Shown here piece after piece: positions 52,170 to 61,120 of a DNA stretch of 64,000 nt. Source of the stretch: MA-ANB-1 sp965216445 (GTDB lineage Bacteria > Actinomycetota > Acidimicrobiia > Spongiisociales > ZC4RG35). The stretch lies in the NCBI GenBank assembly GCA_965216445.1, contig OZ244166.1, positions 2,046,001 through 2,110,000 of the forward strand, given 5' to 3'. Within the stretch, counting starts at the first letter, position 1, and each line of letters starts with the position of its first letter. Position numbers and translations under genes: made by a program. The notes under the pieces were generated by a model, which was not told the DNA's origin, ran no database searches, and was given only the letters and a program-made list of their open reading frames with translations.

Positions 52170-53231
52170 TCAACCGGTCAGTGGCTCCCATTCATCGGCA
52201 AGTGACTGCAAACGGTCGAAGTAAGCGCGAAGTTGCTCCGCACGGGTGCCACCTACGCCCTCCACCGCCGTCAGATCTTCATGGCTTGCGGTGAGAATCT
52301 TGCCCAGGTTGTTGAAATGCCTGACCAGGTCGTTCCGAACCGAATCGGGGAGACGGCCTGCCTGGGAGAGAATCCGGTGGCCTCGTGGTTCAGCGGGATC
52401 GTCGATGTCGGGGAATCCGAGTTCCTTGCCGATCTTGGTGAGGTCTTCAAAGTCACTGCTCGGCAATTGCGAGAGCTTGTCGTAAGCACGCTTGACCGCG
52501 CCGGACCGAAGTGGCTTGATGTAGTCCTGCAACACGAGCCGTAAGGTTCCGGAAACACCACCCAGCATGTCGTGCAACTGCAATGAGACAATTCGGCCTT
52601 CATCACCCATCGTGGAGGCACGAGCTGCGACCATGTCGCCAAGTCGTTCCACCAACTCGGCTCGCTGGATGACCGTGAGGACCGCTCGATAGGTGGCCAG
52701 GCCAGCGACCTCGAGACGCGTCAGCTTGGTTTCGGCATCATCGAGTCGACGTCTGAGGCGATCAAGCGACTGCAACTCCTGGTTGACATGGGCAGCCACA
52801 TCGGTCGGGTTGGCGAGCTCGACCTTTTGACCCTGATAGAACAGCGTTGCCACATTGCGTCCTTCGCTAACGGCGATGACGGCTTTCCCGGTTTGGCTGG
52901 CCATCCGCTCAGCGGTGCGATGTCTGGCTCCGGTCTCGTCAGTCTTGATCGACCCGTCGGGTACGAAGTGGACTGCGGCGTTCACAATTCGACTCCACGA
53001 GTCATCGAGGACAATCCCCCCGTCCATCTTGGAAAGCTCAGCGAGCCGGGCCGGTGTAAAACCGCAGCCGCGGAGCGAAAACCCACCCGAGCTTGCTTCG
53101 GTTACCTCTGGCCCGTCGCCCAATACCACCAGTCCGCCCTTGGCTTGTTGGATGATTCGTTCCAGAGCACGCCGCATTGCCGTCCCTGGAGCGAGACGTT
53201 CAAGCATTTCCTGGATCGACTGTCCGCCCAC
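52170..53231 (-). CDS. disA: DNA integrity scanning protein, diadenylate cyclase
   Basis: A 353-residue enzyme that makes c-di-AMP while scanning DNA. The DAC domain (about 1-150) has MDGGIVLD and TGARHRTAERMA, the two catalytic motifs (DGA-type and RHR). A helical spine follows (about 150-280). The C-terminal helix-hairpin-helix domain has LTAVEGVGGTRAEQLRAYF, which binds branched DNA. GTG start at 53231, 13 bp after radA. The radA-disA pairing is common and biologically coherent, since RadA modulates DisA activity in other bacteria. Confidence 0.94.
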   Translation of the reverse strand: MGGQSIQEMLERLAPGTAMRRALERIIQQAKGGLVVLGDGPEVTEASSGGFSLRGCGFTPARLAELSKMDGGIVLDDSWSRIVNAAVHFVPDGSIKTDETGARHRTAERMASQTGKAVIAVSEGRNVATLFYQGQKVELANPTDVAAHVNQELQSLDRLRRRLDDAETKLTRLEVAGLATYRAVLTVIQRAELVERLGDMVAARASTMGDEGRIVSLQLHDMLGGVSGTLRLVLQDYIKPLRSGAVKRAYDKLSQLPSSDFEDLTKIGKELGFPDIDDPAEPRGHRILSQAGRLPDSVRNDLVRHFNNLGKILTASHEDLTAVEGVGGTRAEQLRAYFDRLQSLADEWEPLTG

Positions 53232-53244
53232 GGCACCCAGGCTA

Positions 53245-54555
53245 TCAGGTACTTGCCGTACCAGCGGTCAGTAAACCCGCCTGCCCGAGTGCATCAATAA
53301 GGCGCATCGGTTCCCCAGTTCCAGGCGCGATCCGTCGGGTGACACCCATTCGATCCAACTCTTCAACTCGCCTGGCCTCAAACGGGATTCCTCGAACCTC
53401 ACCGGCCAAGCCAACTTCGCCGTAGGCTGCGACGCGTCCGAGTGGACGGTCGAGCCGCGATGAAGCGATCGCCAGCGCAACTGCGAGATCGCAGCCTGGA
53501 TCGCTGAGACGCCAGCCACCAACGACATTGACGTAGACCTCGTACTCGTACAAACCCATCCTGGCGTGTCGGTCGAGTACTGCCACGGTCTGATTCACCC
53601 GAGTCGGGTCCAGACCCCGGATCGATCTTCTTGGCTGCGCTTGGTTGGTCTTGGTGACGAGTGCTTGAACCTCCACAAGTACCGCTCGTCGACCTTCGAC
53701 GGCCGGGTAGACGACGGTCCCCGCAACCTCGGACTCCCAGCCGGCTAGGAAGGCCTTTGAAGGGTCATCGACCTCAACGAGACCTTGGCTTTGCATATCA
53801 AACATGCCGGAAACGTGGGTGGGGCCGAAACGGTTCTTCAAGGAGCGCAGCACCCGGAAACCGCGGTCGGGGTCGCCTTCTAGATACAGAACAACATCGA
53901 CCATGTGTTCGAGGAGCTTGGGGCCGGCGAGACCCCCGTCTTTGGTCACATGCCCGACAAGAACAACGGGAATTCCGGTTGACTTGGCGAGCCGAACGAG
54001 CCTCGCAGCAGACTCGCGAACCTGGGCCACGCCACCGGGTGCGCCAGACAGCTCGCGAACACCGACAGTCTGGATCGAGTCCACGACCAACAGATCGGGC
54101 TTCATCTGCTCTGCCAACGAAACCACGGCATCGGTGTCATCGTCGGCCACAAGCTGGATGTCGCCAGCATCTAAGCCCAACCGTTGCGCTCGCATCGCAA
54201 CCTGGTGGGCCGACTCCTCCGCACTTGCGATCAGGACTGATGCGTCTTTCTGGCTCATGAACCCGGCGACCTGCAACAGAAGTGTCGATTTCCCGACGCC
54301 GGGTTCACCGCCGAGGAGGACCACAGATCCGGCGACCACACCACCGCCAAGAACGCGATCGACCTCGCCCCAGCCTGTGAGGAACCGGTCGCCAATGCTT
54401 TCGCGAGCTTGCGACAGCCCCACGGAGGTTGCCGCGACCTGTTTCTTGCGCTGTGGCGCCGCCTCTTCAACTAGCGGGCGATCCACACCACACTGTGGGC
54501 AAAACCCCATCCACTTTGGAGAACTGTGATTGCAGTTCTCGCACCTGAAGGACAT
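53245..54555 (-). CDS. radA: DNA repair protein RadA
   Basis: A 436-residue RecA-like branch-migration helicase. A zinc finger at the N-terminus has two CxxC pairs (Cys5/8 and Cys19/22). The ATPase core has GGEPGVGKST (Walker A) and LLVVDSIQT (Walker B), and KNRFG is the RadA-specific motif. The C-terminal Lon-protease-like domain has EVGLAGEVRGIPFEARR but lacks a protease catalytic pair, as normal. ATG start at 54555. It is read with disA and carD on the minus strand. No LexA box is visible in its upstream gap. Confidence 0.95.
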   Translation of the reverse strand: MSFRCENCNHSSPKWMGFCPQCGVDRPLVEEAAPQRKKQVAATSVGLSQARESIGDRFLTGWGEVDRVLGGGVVAGSVVLLGGEPGVGKSTLLLQVAGFMSQKDASVLIASAEESAHQVAMRAQRLGLDAGDIQLVADDDTDAVVSLAEQMKPDLLVVDSIQTVGVRELSGAPGGVAQVRESAARLVRLAKSTGIPVVLVGHVTKDGGLAGPKLLEHMVDVVLYLEGDPDRGFRVLRSLKNRFGPTHVSGMFDMQSQGLVEVDDPSKAFLAGWESEVAGTVVYPAVEGRRAVLVEVQALVTKTNQAQPRRSIRGLDPTRVNQTVAVLDRHARMGLYEYEVYVNVVGGWRLSDPGCDLAVALAIASSRLDRPLGRVAAYGEVGLAGEVRGIPFEARRVEELDRMGVTRRIAPGTGEPMRLIDALGQAGLLTAGTAST

Positions 54556-54572
54556 AAAACTCTTACTCTCGT

Positions 54573-54695
54573 TTATCGATTACGCATGCGTAGCGTCAGA
54601 ATTACACCCGCAACTCCCACAGCTAGGAGTATCAGCCCGCCGAGAGCTGATAGCAAGGTCCAAGGTTCGTAGGTTCTGATAGCAAACACGAGCAT
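54573..54695 (-). CDS. Possible 40-residue single-helix membrane protein
   Basis: A short reading frame with a polar head (MLVFAIRTYEPWT), one strongly hydrophobic helix (LLSALGGLILLAVGVAGVIL) and a basic tail (RMRNR), the right orientation for a membrane peptide. It ends 17 bp before radA on the same strand. There is no clear ribosome binding site, and its first part lies opposite the promoter region of the divergent zinc-ribbon gene. It could be chance, though composition and topology are convincing. Confidence 0.4.
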   Translation of the reverse strand: MLVFAIRTYEPWTLLSALGGLILLAVGVAGVILTLRMRNR

Positions 54696-54726
54696 GACCG
54701 TGGCACAATACCCCTGAAGGAGGGTC

Positions 54727-55704
54727 GTGGCAGCTAGGAAATGTGAACAATGCGGCGCGAACGTCGCGGCAGATGAGCAGTTCTGTCCAACTTGTGGCGC
54801 CTTTATGGACCCACTCGCACACGACTCACACACCAACGTGATCTCCGTCAGTTCAAGTGGTTTTGAGCGTTTTGACCTGTCTGATCCGCCTCCTCCCGAC
54901 GAACCCCCAGTGCAACCGGAAAGGCCCGCTCCCACCGGGGTCAAGACCATCCAATGCCCCTCATGCGGTGCGGCAAATCCGGCCAACAATCGGCATTGTG
55001 AGGAGTGTGGTGCCCGTCTCAGCCAGGCCCCGTTGCCGACTGCTCCCAGACCCGCTGTGCAAGCGACGGCAGGTGTTCGGGCCGCGCTAGCGATCGCCGG
55101 GCTGCTGTTCACGGTGGTGATAGTTGCCTTGGCATTCAACTTCCTTGGTGGGGACGGTACGACGACGAGCACCACCGTTGCCGGAACCACAACCACCGTT
55201 CCTGTTGCCGAAAACGGACCGATCGCAGTGATCAACCAGGACTGTTCCATCGACGGTCTGGGGAGCTTCGTATGCGCCAACCTGACGTCGGGAACTGACG
55301 ACTCCTACCAGGTCAACTGGGAGGATCTCACCCTGACCGAAGACGAGATTGTCATCCGTTTGACCTTCGCCCAGCCGATGGTTGTCCAGCAGGTCATTTG
55401 GAAAGGTCTCGAAGACCCGGTTCGCTTCAAACAGAACTATCGGGCACGAGGTCTCGTCATTGCCGCCTCAGATTCTGTGTCCGACTTTGGCCACGAATTG
55501 GAAGATACTCCCGGTGATCAGTCGATTCCTTATGCGGCCCTCGGCGCCAACTGGATCGAGTTCACGATCAAGAGTGCTTATGTGGCAACGCTCACCGAAG
55601 GCAACGTCTTCAAAGAGATCGCCATCGACGAGATCACGGTCATCGGCCGACCCCAGGCGACGGTTGCGGAGCCCGACCCCACGACGAGCACGACAGCACC
55701 CTAA
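54727..55704 (+). CDS. Zinc-ribbon, membrane-anchored protein with extracytoplasmic discoidin-like domain
   Basis: A 325-residue protein. Two cytoplasmic zinc ribbons (CEQCGANVAADEQFCPTCG at about 6-24, and CPSCGAANPANNRHCEECG at about 78-96) flank a Pro/Asp-rich linker. One transmembrane helix follows (ALAIAGLLFTVVIVALAF, about 120-138). After a Thr-rich linker comes a beta-sandwich domain of about 150 residues (VVQQVIWKGLEDP, EFTIKSAY) resembling the NADase-type glycan-binding or discoidin domains. The tail is Thr/Ser-rich. AAGGAGGG lies 4-9 nt before the GTG start. A sensor or scaffold linking cytoplasm and wall is plausible; no enzyme motif is visible. Confidence 0.7.
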   Translation: MAARKCEQCGANVAADEQFCPTCGAFMDPLAHDSHTNVISVSSSGFERFDLSDPPPPDEPPVQPERPAPTGVKTIQCPSCGAANPANNRHCEECGARLSQAPLPTAPRPAVQATAGVRAALAIAGLLFTVVIVALAFNFLGGDGTTTSTTVAGTTTTVPVAENGPIAVINQDCSIDGLGSFVCANLTSGTDDSYQVNWEDLTLTEDEIVIRLTFAQPMVVQQVIWKGLEDPVRFKQNYRARGLVIAASDSVSDFGHELEDTPGDQSIPYAALGANWIEFTIKSAYVATLTEGNVFKEIAIDEITVIGRPQATVAEPDPTTSTTAP

Positions 55705-55712
55705 AGCGGGGC

Positions 55713-56996
55713 CTACTGTTTGATATAGGGCTGACCGTCGGCAGCAGGTGGACGGGCCCGTCCCACCAGTCCGGCAACCACAATGATCGTGGCCACGTAT
55801 GGAAGCATCAGCATGAACTCCGACGGGATTCCGGTACCCAGGATCGCCACTTTTTGGGCCAAAGCTCCGGAGAAACCGAACACAAGTCCGGCGGCGAGAG
55901 CACCGTAAGGCATCCACCTGCCGAAGATCATCGCCGCCAGGCCAATGAACCCGATTCCACCGGTCATGTTCTCTTCGAAACGTGAGATCTGGGCCAGGGC
56001 GAGGAAAGCTCCACCAAATCCGGCGATGAGCCCTGCTGCTATGACATTGCGGTACCGGACTTTGAGAACGTCGATTCCCAGAGTGTCGGCCGCCTTGGGG
56101 TGTTCGCCGACCGAACGCGCCCGGAGGCCCCAGCGAGTCCGGAAGAAACCGAAATGGAGAGCCACGACCAGAGCAAAAGTCAAATAGACGAAGAATGTGT
56201 GGTCGAAGAACATCGGGCCGATGACGGGTATGTCTGCCAAGAGTGGAATGCGAATTGAAGGAACCCGCGCTGGAGCGTTGAGGTCCTGGGCCTCCGACAG
56301 GACCCGGCTGGCTAGGAACGAGGTGAGACCAACCGCCAGGATGTTGATCACCACACCGGCGATGATCTGGTCGACCTGGAAACGAATCGCCAGCCACGCC
56401 AGCAACGCTCCCAGGAGGGCCCCAACCACCATGGCCCCGGCAACCCCTGCCCAGGTGCCAAAGGCGCTGGAGAGAACAACCGCCACGAAGGCTCCAGTCA
56501 GCAACTGGCCCTCGATCCCGATGTTGATGACACCAGCGCGTTCGCATGTGAGCCCGGTCAGGGCGCCCAACGTCACGACAATCGAAGAGATGACAGTCGA
56601 GCGGAGCATTCCGACGAGGCTGAACGAGCTGTCGGCGGCTGCCCAGGCAAGGAACGCAAGGACAAACAACAGCAAGCCGATACCGAGAGCGATGTTGGTC
56701 CACTGCAACTTGCGCCGCCTCAGCCGGTCTATGCCAAGTCCGAAGATGAGTAACCCGGCTACCAGAGAGAAGAGCCTGGAGTTGAAGCTCAGGGAGACAT
56801 CTTGGATTGTGTCAGTGGGCAGGCTGAGATTGAATGTCGATGTCGCCTCCGACGGAACCCCAAAGGCGAACACACCGAGCACCACTGCCGAGAGGGCGAT
56901 CAGGATTATCCCGATGATCGTTGCCCGACGGTCGTCTGCACTGGTCCGGACTACGACCGGCTCTTCTACGGCCTCGACCTTGTCCATTACCGTCAT
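55713..56996 (-). CDS. Nucleoside/simple-sugar ABC permease (NupQ/YufQ type)
   Basis: A 427-residue membrane permease of the branched-chain/RbsC superfamily. The core (about 120-420) has LTGLTCERAGVINIGIEGQLL, the typical opening, and the coupling loop VGEHPKAADTLGID. About 110 extra N-terminal residues carry two or three helices. The ATG at 56996 overlaps the upstream permease stop by 4 bp (ATGA). It is the last gene of the salvage operon and is convergent with the zinc-ribbon gene, 8 bp apart. It pairs with the next permease to form the channel. Confidence 0.88.
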   Translation of the reverse strand: MTVMDKVEAVEEPVVVRTSADDRRATIIGIILIALSAVVLGVFAFGVPSEATSTFNLSLPTDTIQDVSLSFNSRLFSLVAGLLIFGLGIDRLRRRKLQWTNIALGIGLLLFVLAFLAWAAADSSFSLVGMLRSTVISSIVVTLGALTGLTCERAGVINIGIEGQLLTGAFVAVVLSSAFGTWAGVAGAMVVGALLGALLAWLAIRFQVDQIIAGVVINILAVGLTSFLASRVLSEAQDLNAPARVPSIRIPLLADIPVIGPMFFDHTFFVYLTFALVVALHFGFFRTRWGLRARSVGEHPKAADTLGIDVLKVRYRNVIAAGLIAGFGGAFLALAQISRFEENMTGGIGFIGLAAMIFGRWMPYGALAAGLVFGFSGALAQKVAILGTGIPSEFMLMLPYVATIIVVAGLVGRARPPAADGQPYIKQ

Positions 56997-58204
56997 GCGC
57001 CCCACCCCGTGCTGACTTGCGTGGTTTCAGTGTCGCCACCCTTGACTCTCCAGATGGCCCGGATCATCCCTGGTGCAGCGACGAAAATGACGATGAGGGC
57101 TTGAAGAACGACAACCAGGTCGATCGGTACCTGAGCCGCCCCCTGCATCTCCCGACCTCCAGCGGACAGAGCTCCGAAGAGGAAGGCCGCCCACATCACA
57201 CCTACGGGGTTGGACCGACCGAGCAGAGCAACGGTGATGGCGTCAAAACCGACCGCGCCAGCAAGCGAAGGTGTGGCTTTGTATGGTTCGAGACCCATAA
57301 CCTGGTTGGCGCCGGCAAGCCCGGCGAGTCCCCCGGCGATTGCCATTGCCAAAGTAACAACCAATCCCACGTTCATTCCGGCGTACTTTCCGGCTTCAGG
57401 GTTGGATCCGACCGCACGAAACTCGAATCCGATCGACGATTTGTAAAGAAGCCAATGCACCGCAAAGACCGCGGCGATTGCTACCAGCAGCCCGATTGTC
57501 ACTCGATAATCCGATCCGAAGAGCCGCGGCAACTGTGCTGACTCATCGATTGCGGCCGAGACCGGATTGTTCCGACCCGGGTCCTGAATGCCGGGCGTTG
57601 TGAGAATCCACTGCATGAAGAACAACGCGATGAAGTTGAACATGATGGTTGTGATTACTTCGTGCGCACCGGTTCGTGCCTTCAGGAATCCCGCCAGTCC
57701 GCCGTAGAGCAGTCCACCGAGAAGACCGGCCAGAAGTGTGAGGGGTATATGGATAATCGCCGGTGCGTTCACATAGATCCCGACATAGGTAGCTACCAGA
57801 CCACCCATGAGCATCTGACCCTGGGCTCCGATGTTGAACAGCCCGGCGCGGAAGCCGAGGGCTATACCCAAGCCGGCAAGAAGCAACGGCGTGGCCGCGA
57901 ACAACGTTTCTGATATTGAGTTGACCGAACCCAATGAACCACGGAAGAGAGCGCGATACGCAGCTCCGACCTCACTGGCCATTTGTCCAAATGCGGCTGC
58001 GGGGTCTTCAAAAAGCAGACGCAGACTGTCGATGTCCGAGAACGCGATGATGATGGCACCGATGATCAGGGCAGTCACCATGGCCAACGTCGGAAGCAGC
58101 AAAGACCGGCCGACAGAGGTACCGACGCCGGTTGCCCTGTCCATCCAGGTTGGCTCTTCCGGTTTCTTGGGTTCCACGACTTCTTGTGTCTCTGTATCGC
58201 TCAT
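56993..58204 (-). CDS. Nucleoside/simple-sugar ABC permease (NupP/YufP type)
   Basis: A 403-residue permease. It begins with a charged cytoplasmic head, then hydrophobic helices from about 38 on. ETLFAATPLLLAGLGIALGFRAGLFNIGAQGQMLMGG (quoted only in part here: LGIALGFRAGLFNIGAQGQ) is the typical core. The coupling loop is FRAVGSNPEAGKYAGMNVG. It overlaps both neighbours by 4 bp. With the second permease, ATPase and BMP lipoprotein it makes a complete nucleoside importer of the Nup/Rns type. Confidence 0.88.
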   Translation of the reverse strand: MSDTETQEVVEPKKPEEPTWMDRATGVGTSVGRSLLLPTLAMVTALIIGAIIIAFSDIDSLRLLFEDPAAAFGQMASEVGAAYRALFRGSLGSVNSISETLFAATPLLLAGLGIALGFRAGLFNIGAQGQMLMGGLVATYVGIYVNAPAIIHIPLTLLAGLLGGLLYGGLAGFLKARTGAHEVITTIMFNFIALFFMQWILTTPGIQDPGRNNPVSAAIDESAQLPRLFGSDYRVTIGLLVAIAAVFAVHWLLYKSSIGFEFRAVGSNPEAGKYAGMNVGLVVTLAMAIAGGLAGLAGANQVMGLEPYKATPSLAGAVGFDAITVALLGRSNPVGVMWAAFLFGALSAGGREMQGAAQVPIDLVVVLQALIVIFVAAPGMIRAIWRVKGGDTETTQVSTGWGA

Positions 58205-59703
58205 GAGCCTGAACCCAACATTGCCAGACCGATATCGGTGACATCGGCATCCGGTGCAAACTCACCGGCTATCCGTCCGTGGAAGAGAACGAGAATCCGA
58301 TCCGCCAACGCACGGACCTCGTCCAACTCTGAGGAAACGACTAGTACGGCCGCTCCGTCATCGCGCTTAGCCACGATTTGGGAGTGGATGTATTCGATCG
58401 ACCCGACATCGATCCCCCTGGTGGGCTGGGCGGCGATGACCAGCTCGACCTCCCGTTCGAACTCGCGGGCGACAATGACTTTCTGCTGATTGCCTCCGGA
58501 AAGCGTGGAGACCGCCACTTCGATCCCCGGTGTCCGCACGTCGTACTGTTCAACGAGCCGACGGGCCATGTCGTGAGTGGTGTCCCAATCCATGAACAGC
58601 CCTTTGGAGAAAGGACGTTCATAGTAAGAGTCGAGGATCATGTTCTCAGCCACGCTGAAGTCGAGCACCAACCCACTCTCCTGCCGATCTTCAGGGATGT
58701 GGGACACGCCGAGACGATGCAAGTCTCGTGGCGAAGCTGCTGTCACTTCTTTGTCACCGAGGGTGACCGAGCCGGACATGACGGGAGCCAGGCCGGTTAT
58801 GCCTTCGATCAACTCAGTTTGGCCATTGCCCTGGACACCCGCGATCCCGACGATTTCTCCGGCCCGGACGTCGAAGCTGACACCATCGATGGCTTTGACG
58901 TTCCTTTCGTCGAGCACTACGAGGTCACGCACCTTCAAAACGGTTTCCGCTGGAGCCGCAGGACCCTTCTGCACAGTTAGATCGACCGATCGACCAACCA
59001 TCATGTCGGCAAGGTCCTGCTGGGTGACGTCACTCGGCAGAGCTTCCCCGACGACCTTTCCAGAGCGCATGACCACAATCCGATCAGCAACGTCGATCGC
59101 TTCGCCAAGTTTGTGGGTGATGAAGACAATGCCTTTGCCGGCTTCTTTCAGCCCTTCGACGATCCCGAAGAACTCGTCGACCTCCTGCGGCGTCAAGACA
59201 GCCGTCGGCTCGTCGAAGATCACGAACTTGGCATGACGGTTGAGAACTTTGATTATCTCGACACGTTGCTGCACACCGACAGAGATGTTCTCAACAATCG
59301 CATCGGGATCGACCTTCAAGTTGTATCGCTCAGAGATCGCTAGAACGGTTTTTCTGGCCTCGTCCCTGTTGATCACACCTCCGAGGGCAGTTGGCTCTTC
59401 ACCCAGAACGACGTTTTCCGTGACGGTGAAAACCGGAACCAACATGAAGTGCTGGTGAACCATCCCGATACCTGCGGCGATGGCATCGGCCGACGAGTCA
59501 AAGACGAGCTGCTTGCCGTCAACGGTGATCTCCCCTTCATCGGCGGTATAGAGGCCGTAGAGGATGTTCATCAAGGTGCTCTTACCGGCGCCGTTCTCAC
59601 CGAGGAGGGCAACTACCTCACCGGGGGCGACTGAAAGCGAGACGTTGTCATTGGCGATGACACCGGGGAATCTCTTTGTGATCCCGCTCAACTCCAGTGC
59701 CAA
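58201..59703 (-). CDS. Nucleoside/simple-sugar ABC ATPase with two nucleotide-binding domains
   Basis: A 500-residue fused ATPase (NupO/YufO type). Domain 1 has Walker A GENGAGKST, the signature SVGVQQRVEIIKVL and Walker B VIFDEPTAVL. Domain 2 (from about residue 255) has a degenerate Walker A, GVQGNGQTE, and the intact signature LSGGNQQKVIVARE; this asymmetry is normal for the family. The TTG start at 59703 lies only 4 nt after AAGGAGG; no better start is close. It overlaps the first permease by 4 bp. It energises nucleoside or sugar uptake. Confidence 0.9.
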   Translation of the reverse strand: MALELSGITKRFPGVIANDNVSLSVAPGEVVALLGENGAGKSTLMNILYGLYTADEGEITVDGKQLVFDSSADAIAAGIGMVHQHFMLVPVFTVTENVVLGEEPTALGGVINRDEARKTVLAISERYNLKVDPDAIVENISVGVQQRVEIIKVLNRHAKFVIFDEPTAVLTPQEVDEFFGIVEGLKEAGKGIVFITHKLGEAIDVADRIVVMRSGKVVGEALPSDVTQQDLADMMVGRSVDLTVQKGPAAPAETVLKVRDLVVLDERNVKAIDGVSFDVRAGEIVGIAGVQGNGQTELIEGITGLAPVMSGSVTLGDKEVTAASPRDLHRLGVSHIPEDRQESGLVLDFSVAENMILDSYYERPFSKGLFMDWDTTHDMARRLVEQYDVRTPGIEVAVSTLSGGNQQKVIVAREFEREVELVIAAQPTRGIDVGSIEYIHSQIVAKRDDGAAVLVVSSELDEVRALADRILVLFHGRIAGEFAPDADVTDIGLAMLGSGS

Positions 59704-59814
59704 ACCGCCTCCTTGGTCTAAAAGGTTGGGACTGTACCTTAGAGCGAAGTGAGGGAGCCTGTCTCCAAATCCAACGTGATCGTCGAATCATCGGTTTACA
59801 CATCCAAACGCGAC

Positions 59815-59840
59815 TGAGCCCCGGTGACACCGGGGCTCAG
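59815..59840 (-). terminator. Stem-loop between BMP lipoprotein and ATPase genes
   Basis: CTGAGCCC and GGGCTCAG form the main stem around a GGTGACACCG centre with one bulge. It lies 23 bp after the BMP stop on the minus strand and has no T-run, so it may stabilise the upstream message and allow only part of transcription to continue, giving more binding protein than transporter. Confidence 0.45.
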
Positions 59841-59862
59841 TTCATAGGTCGTTTGTTTGTCT

Positions 59863-60999
59863 TTAGCTGGAGATGTCCAGTGCGCCTGAGGCGATGTCAG
59901 CAAGAATCTGCTGCACTTCACCGTCGAGCTCGGCAGGCACCATGTCAGCCCACGAGTGGTACTCGGACAGACCGACACCGTCGTTGGCAAGAACACCAAC
60001 TGCGACACCAGGAGTCCAGGCGTCGTTGGCCTGATCCTCGATCGAGCGCTGTACCTGAATGGCGATACCCTTCTCAATCGTGACCAACCAGAGGTCCTGG
60101 TACTCGGCCGGCGCGGCCAGGAATGCGTCCTGGTCAACACCGATCAGAGCCGCGTCGATTCCACGGTCCTGGATAGCGGTACCACAGGGAAGGTTGATTG
60201 CGCCACCGACAGGCAACATGATGTCTGCACCTTCGTCGAGGATGCTCTCACATGTCGAGCGGACGGTCGGGTCAGCTGGGTCGAAGGTACCGGTGAAGGT
60301 TCCATCCTGGGCCTCTACGTCCCATCCAATGACACGGACGTCAGTACCCTTGACCTCGTTGTAGTGCTCAACACCCTTGGTGAATCCATCCATGAAGATG
60401 GAGACAGGCGGGATGTTCAATCCACCGTAGGTTCCAACGATTCCGGTCTTGCTCATACCAGCTGCGAGATAACCAGCTGCGAACGCGGCTTCATCGGTCT
60501 GGTAGATGAGACCACGAACATTCGGGATCTCTGGGTCGTAAGCAAAGTCGACGATCGTGAAGTTGATGTCGGGGTTGGCCTCGGCGTTGGTCGCCGTGGC
60601 GTCACCGAGCTCGAAGCCGACAGTCACAATGTGCTGCGCACCCTGAGCGATGCACTGGTCGATGTTGGGCTGGTAGTCAGCCTGCTCGTCGGACTCGAGA
60701 AGTAGTGGATCTGCAGCTGCGCCGCCCGATGCGACTGCGTCCTGAACGCCCTGCCATGCAGCGGCGTTGAAGCTGCGGTCGTCTACACCGGCCAGGTCAG
60801 TGACCAGACAGGTCACGACGGCTTCGCCGTCAACCATGGCCTCAGTGGTGGTGGTCTCGTCGACCATCGCCTCTGTGGTGGTGGTCTCCTCGACTGGCGC
60901 TTCGGTGGTGGTGGTGTCTCCACCGTCACCGTCGCCACAGGCCGCTAGGACCATGCCGAGGGCCGCGATAATCGCGAACAACCTCAGATAACGTTTCAC
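59863..60999 (-). CDS. BMP-family nucleoside-binding lipoprotein
   Basis: A 378-residue basic membrane protein/PnrA-type lipoprotein. The signal peptide ends with VLAAC, followed by an acidic and Thr-rich linker containing a near-perfect repeat of TTTTEAMVDE. The binding domain shows VTDLAGVDDRSFN (usual DxGGxxDxSFN), VGFELGDA, DFAYDP and GTYGGLNIPPVSIFMDGF. The GTG at 60999 has AGGAGG 9 nt upstream; the longer frame from 61050 is rejected. It delivers nucleosides to the ABC permeases. The neighbouring nucleoside hydrolase and ribokinase support nucleoside as ligand. Confidence 0.9.
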   Translation of the reverse strand: MKRYLRLFAIIAALGMVLAACGDGDGGDTTTTEAPVEETTTTEAMVDETTTTEAMVDGEAVVTCLVTDLAGVDDRSFNAAAWQGVQDAVASGGAAADPLLLESDEQADYQPNIDQCIAQGAQHIVTVGFELGDATATNAEANPDINFTIVDFAYDPEIPNVRGLIYQTDEAAFAAGYLAAGMSKTGIVGTYGGLNIPPVSIFMDGFTKGVEHYNEVKGTDVRVIGWDVEAQDGTFTGTFDPADPTVRSTCESILDEGADIMLPVGGAINLPCGTAIQDRGIDAALIGVDQDAFLAAPAEYQDLWLVTIEKGIAIQVQRSIEDQANDAWTPGVAVGVLANDGVGLSEYHSWADMVPAELDGEVQQILADIASGALDISS

Positions 61000-61120
61000 G
61001 TTAAGTTTCCTCCTGATTTTGGAATGCGGAAGGAGCAACTCAATCCGCACGGGCAGGATAGTGGGCAGAAACGGCTTATGGGCGGTCGAGCACCATTCCC
61101 GACGCCAACGGGGTGGGGCC

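Noticed and set aside
55468..56703. A 411-codon open frame opposite the zinc-ribbon gene and permease
   Set aside because: It is antisense to two well-supported genes and has a low-complexity Arg/Gly/Cys composition without domains.
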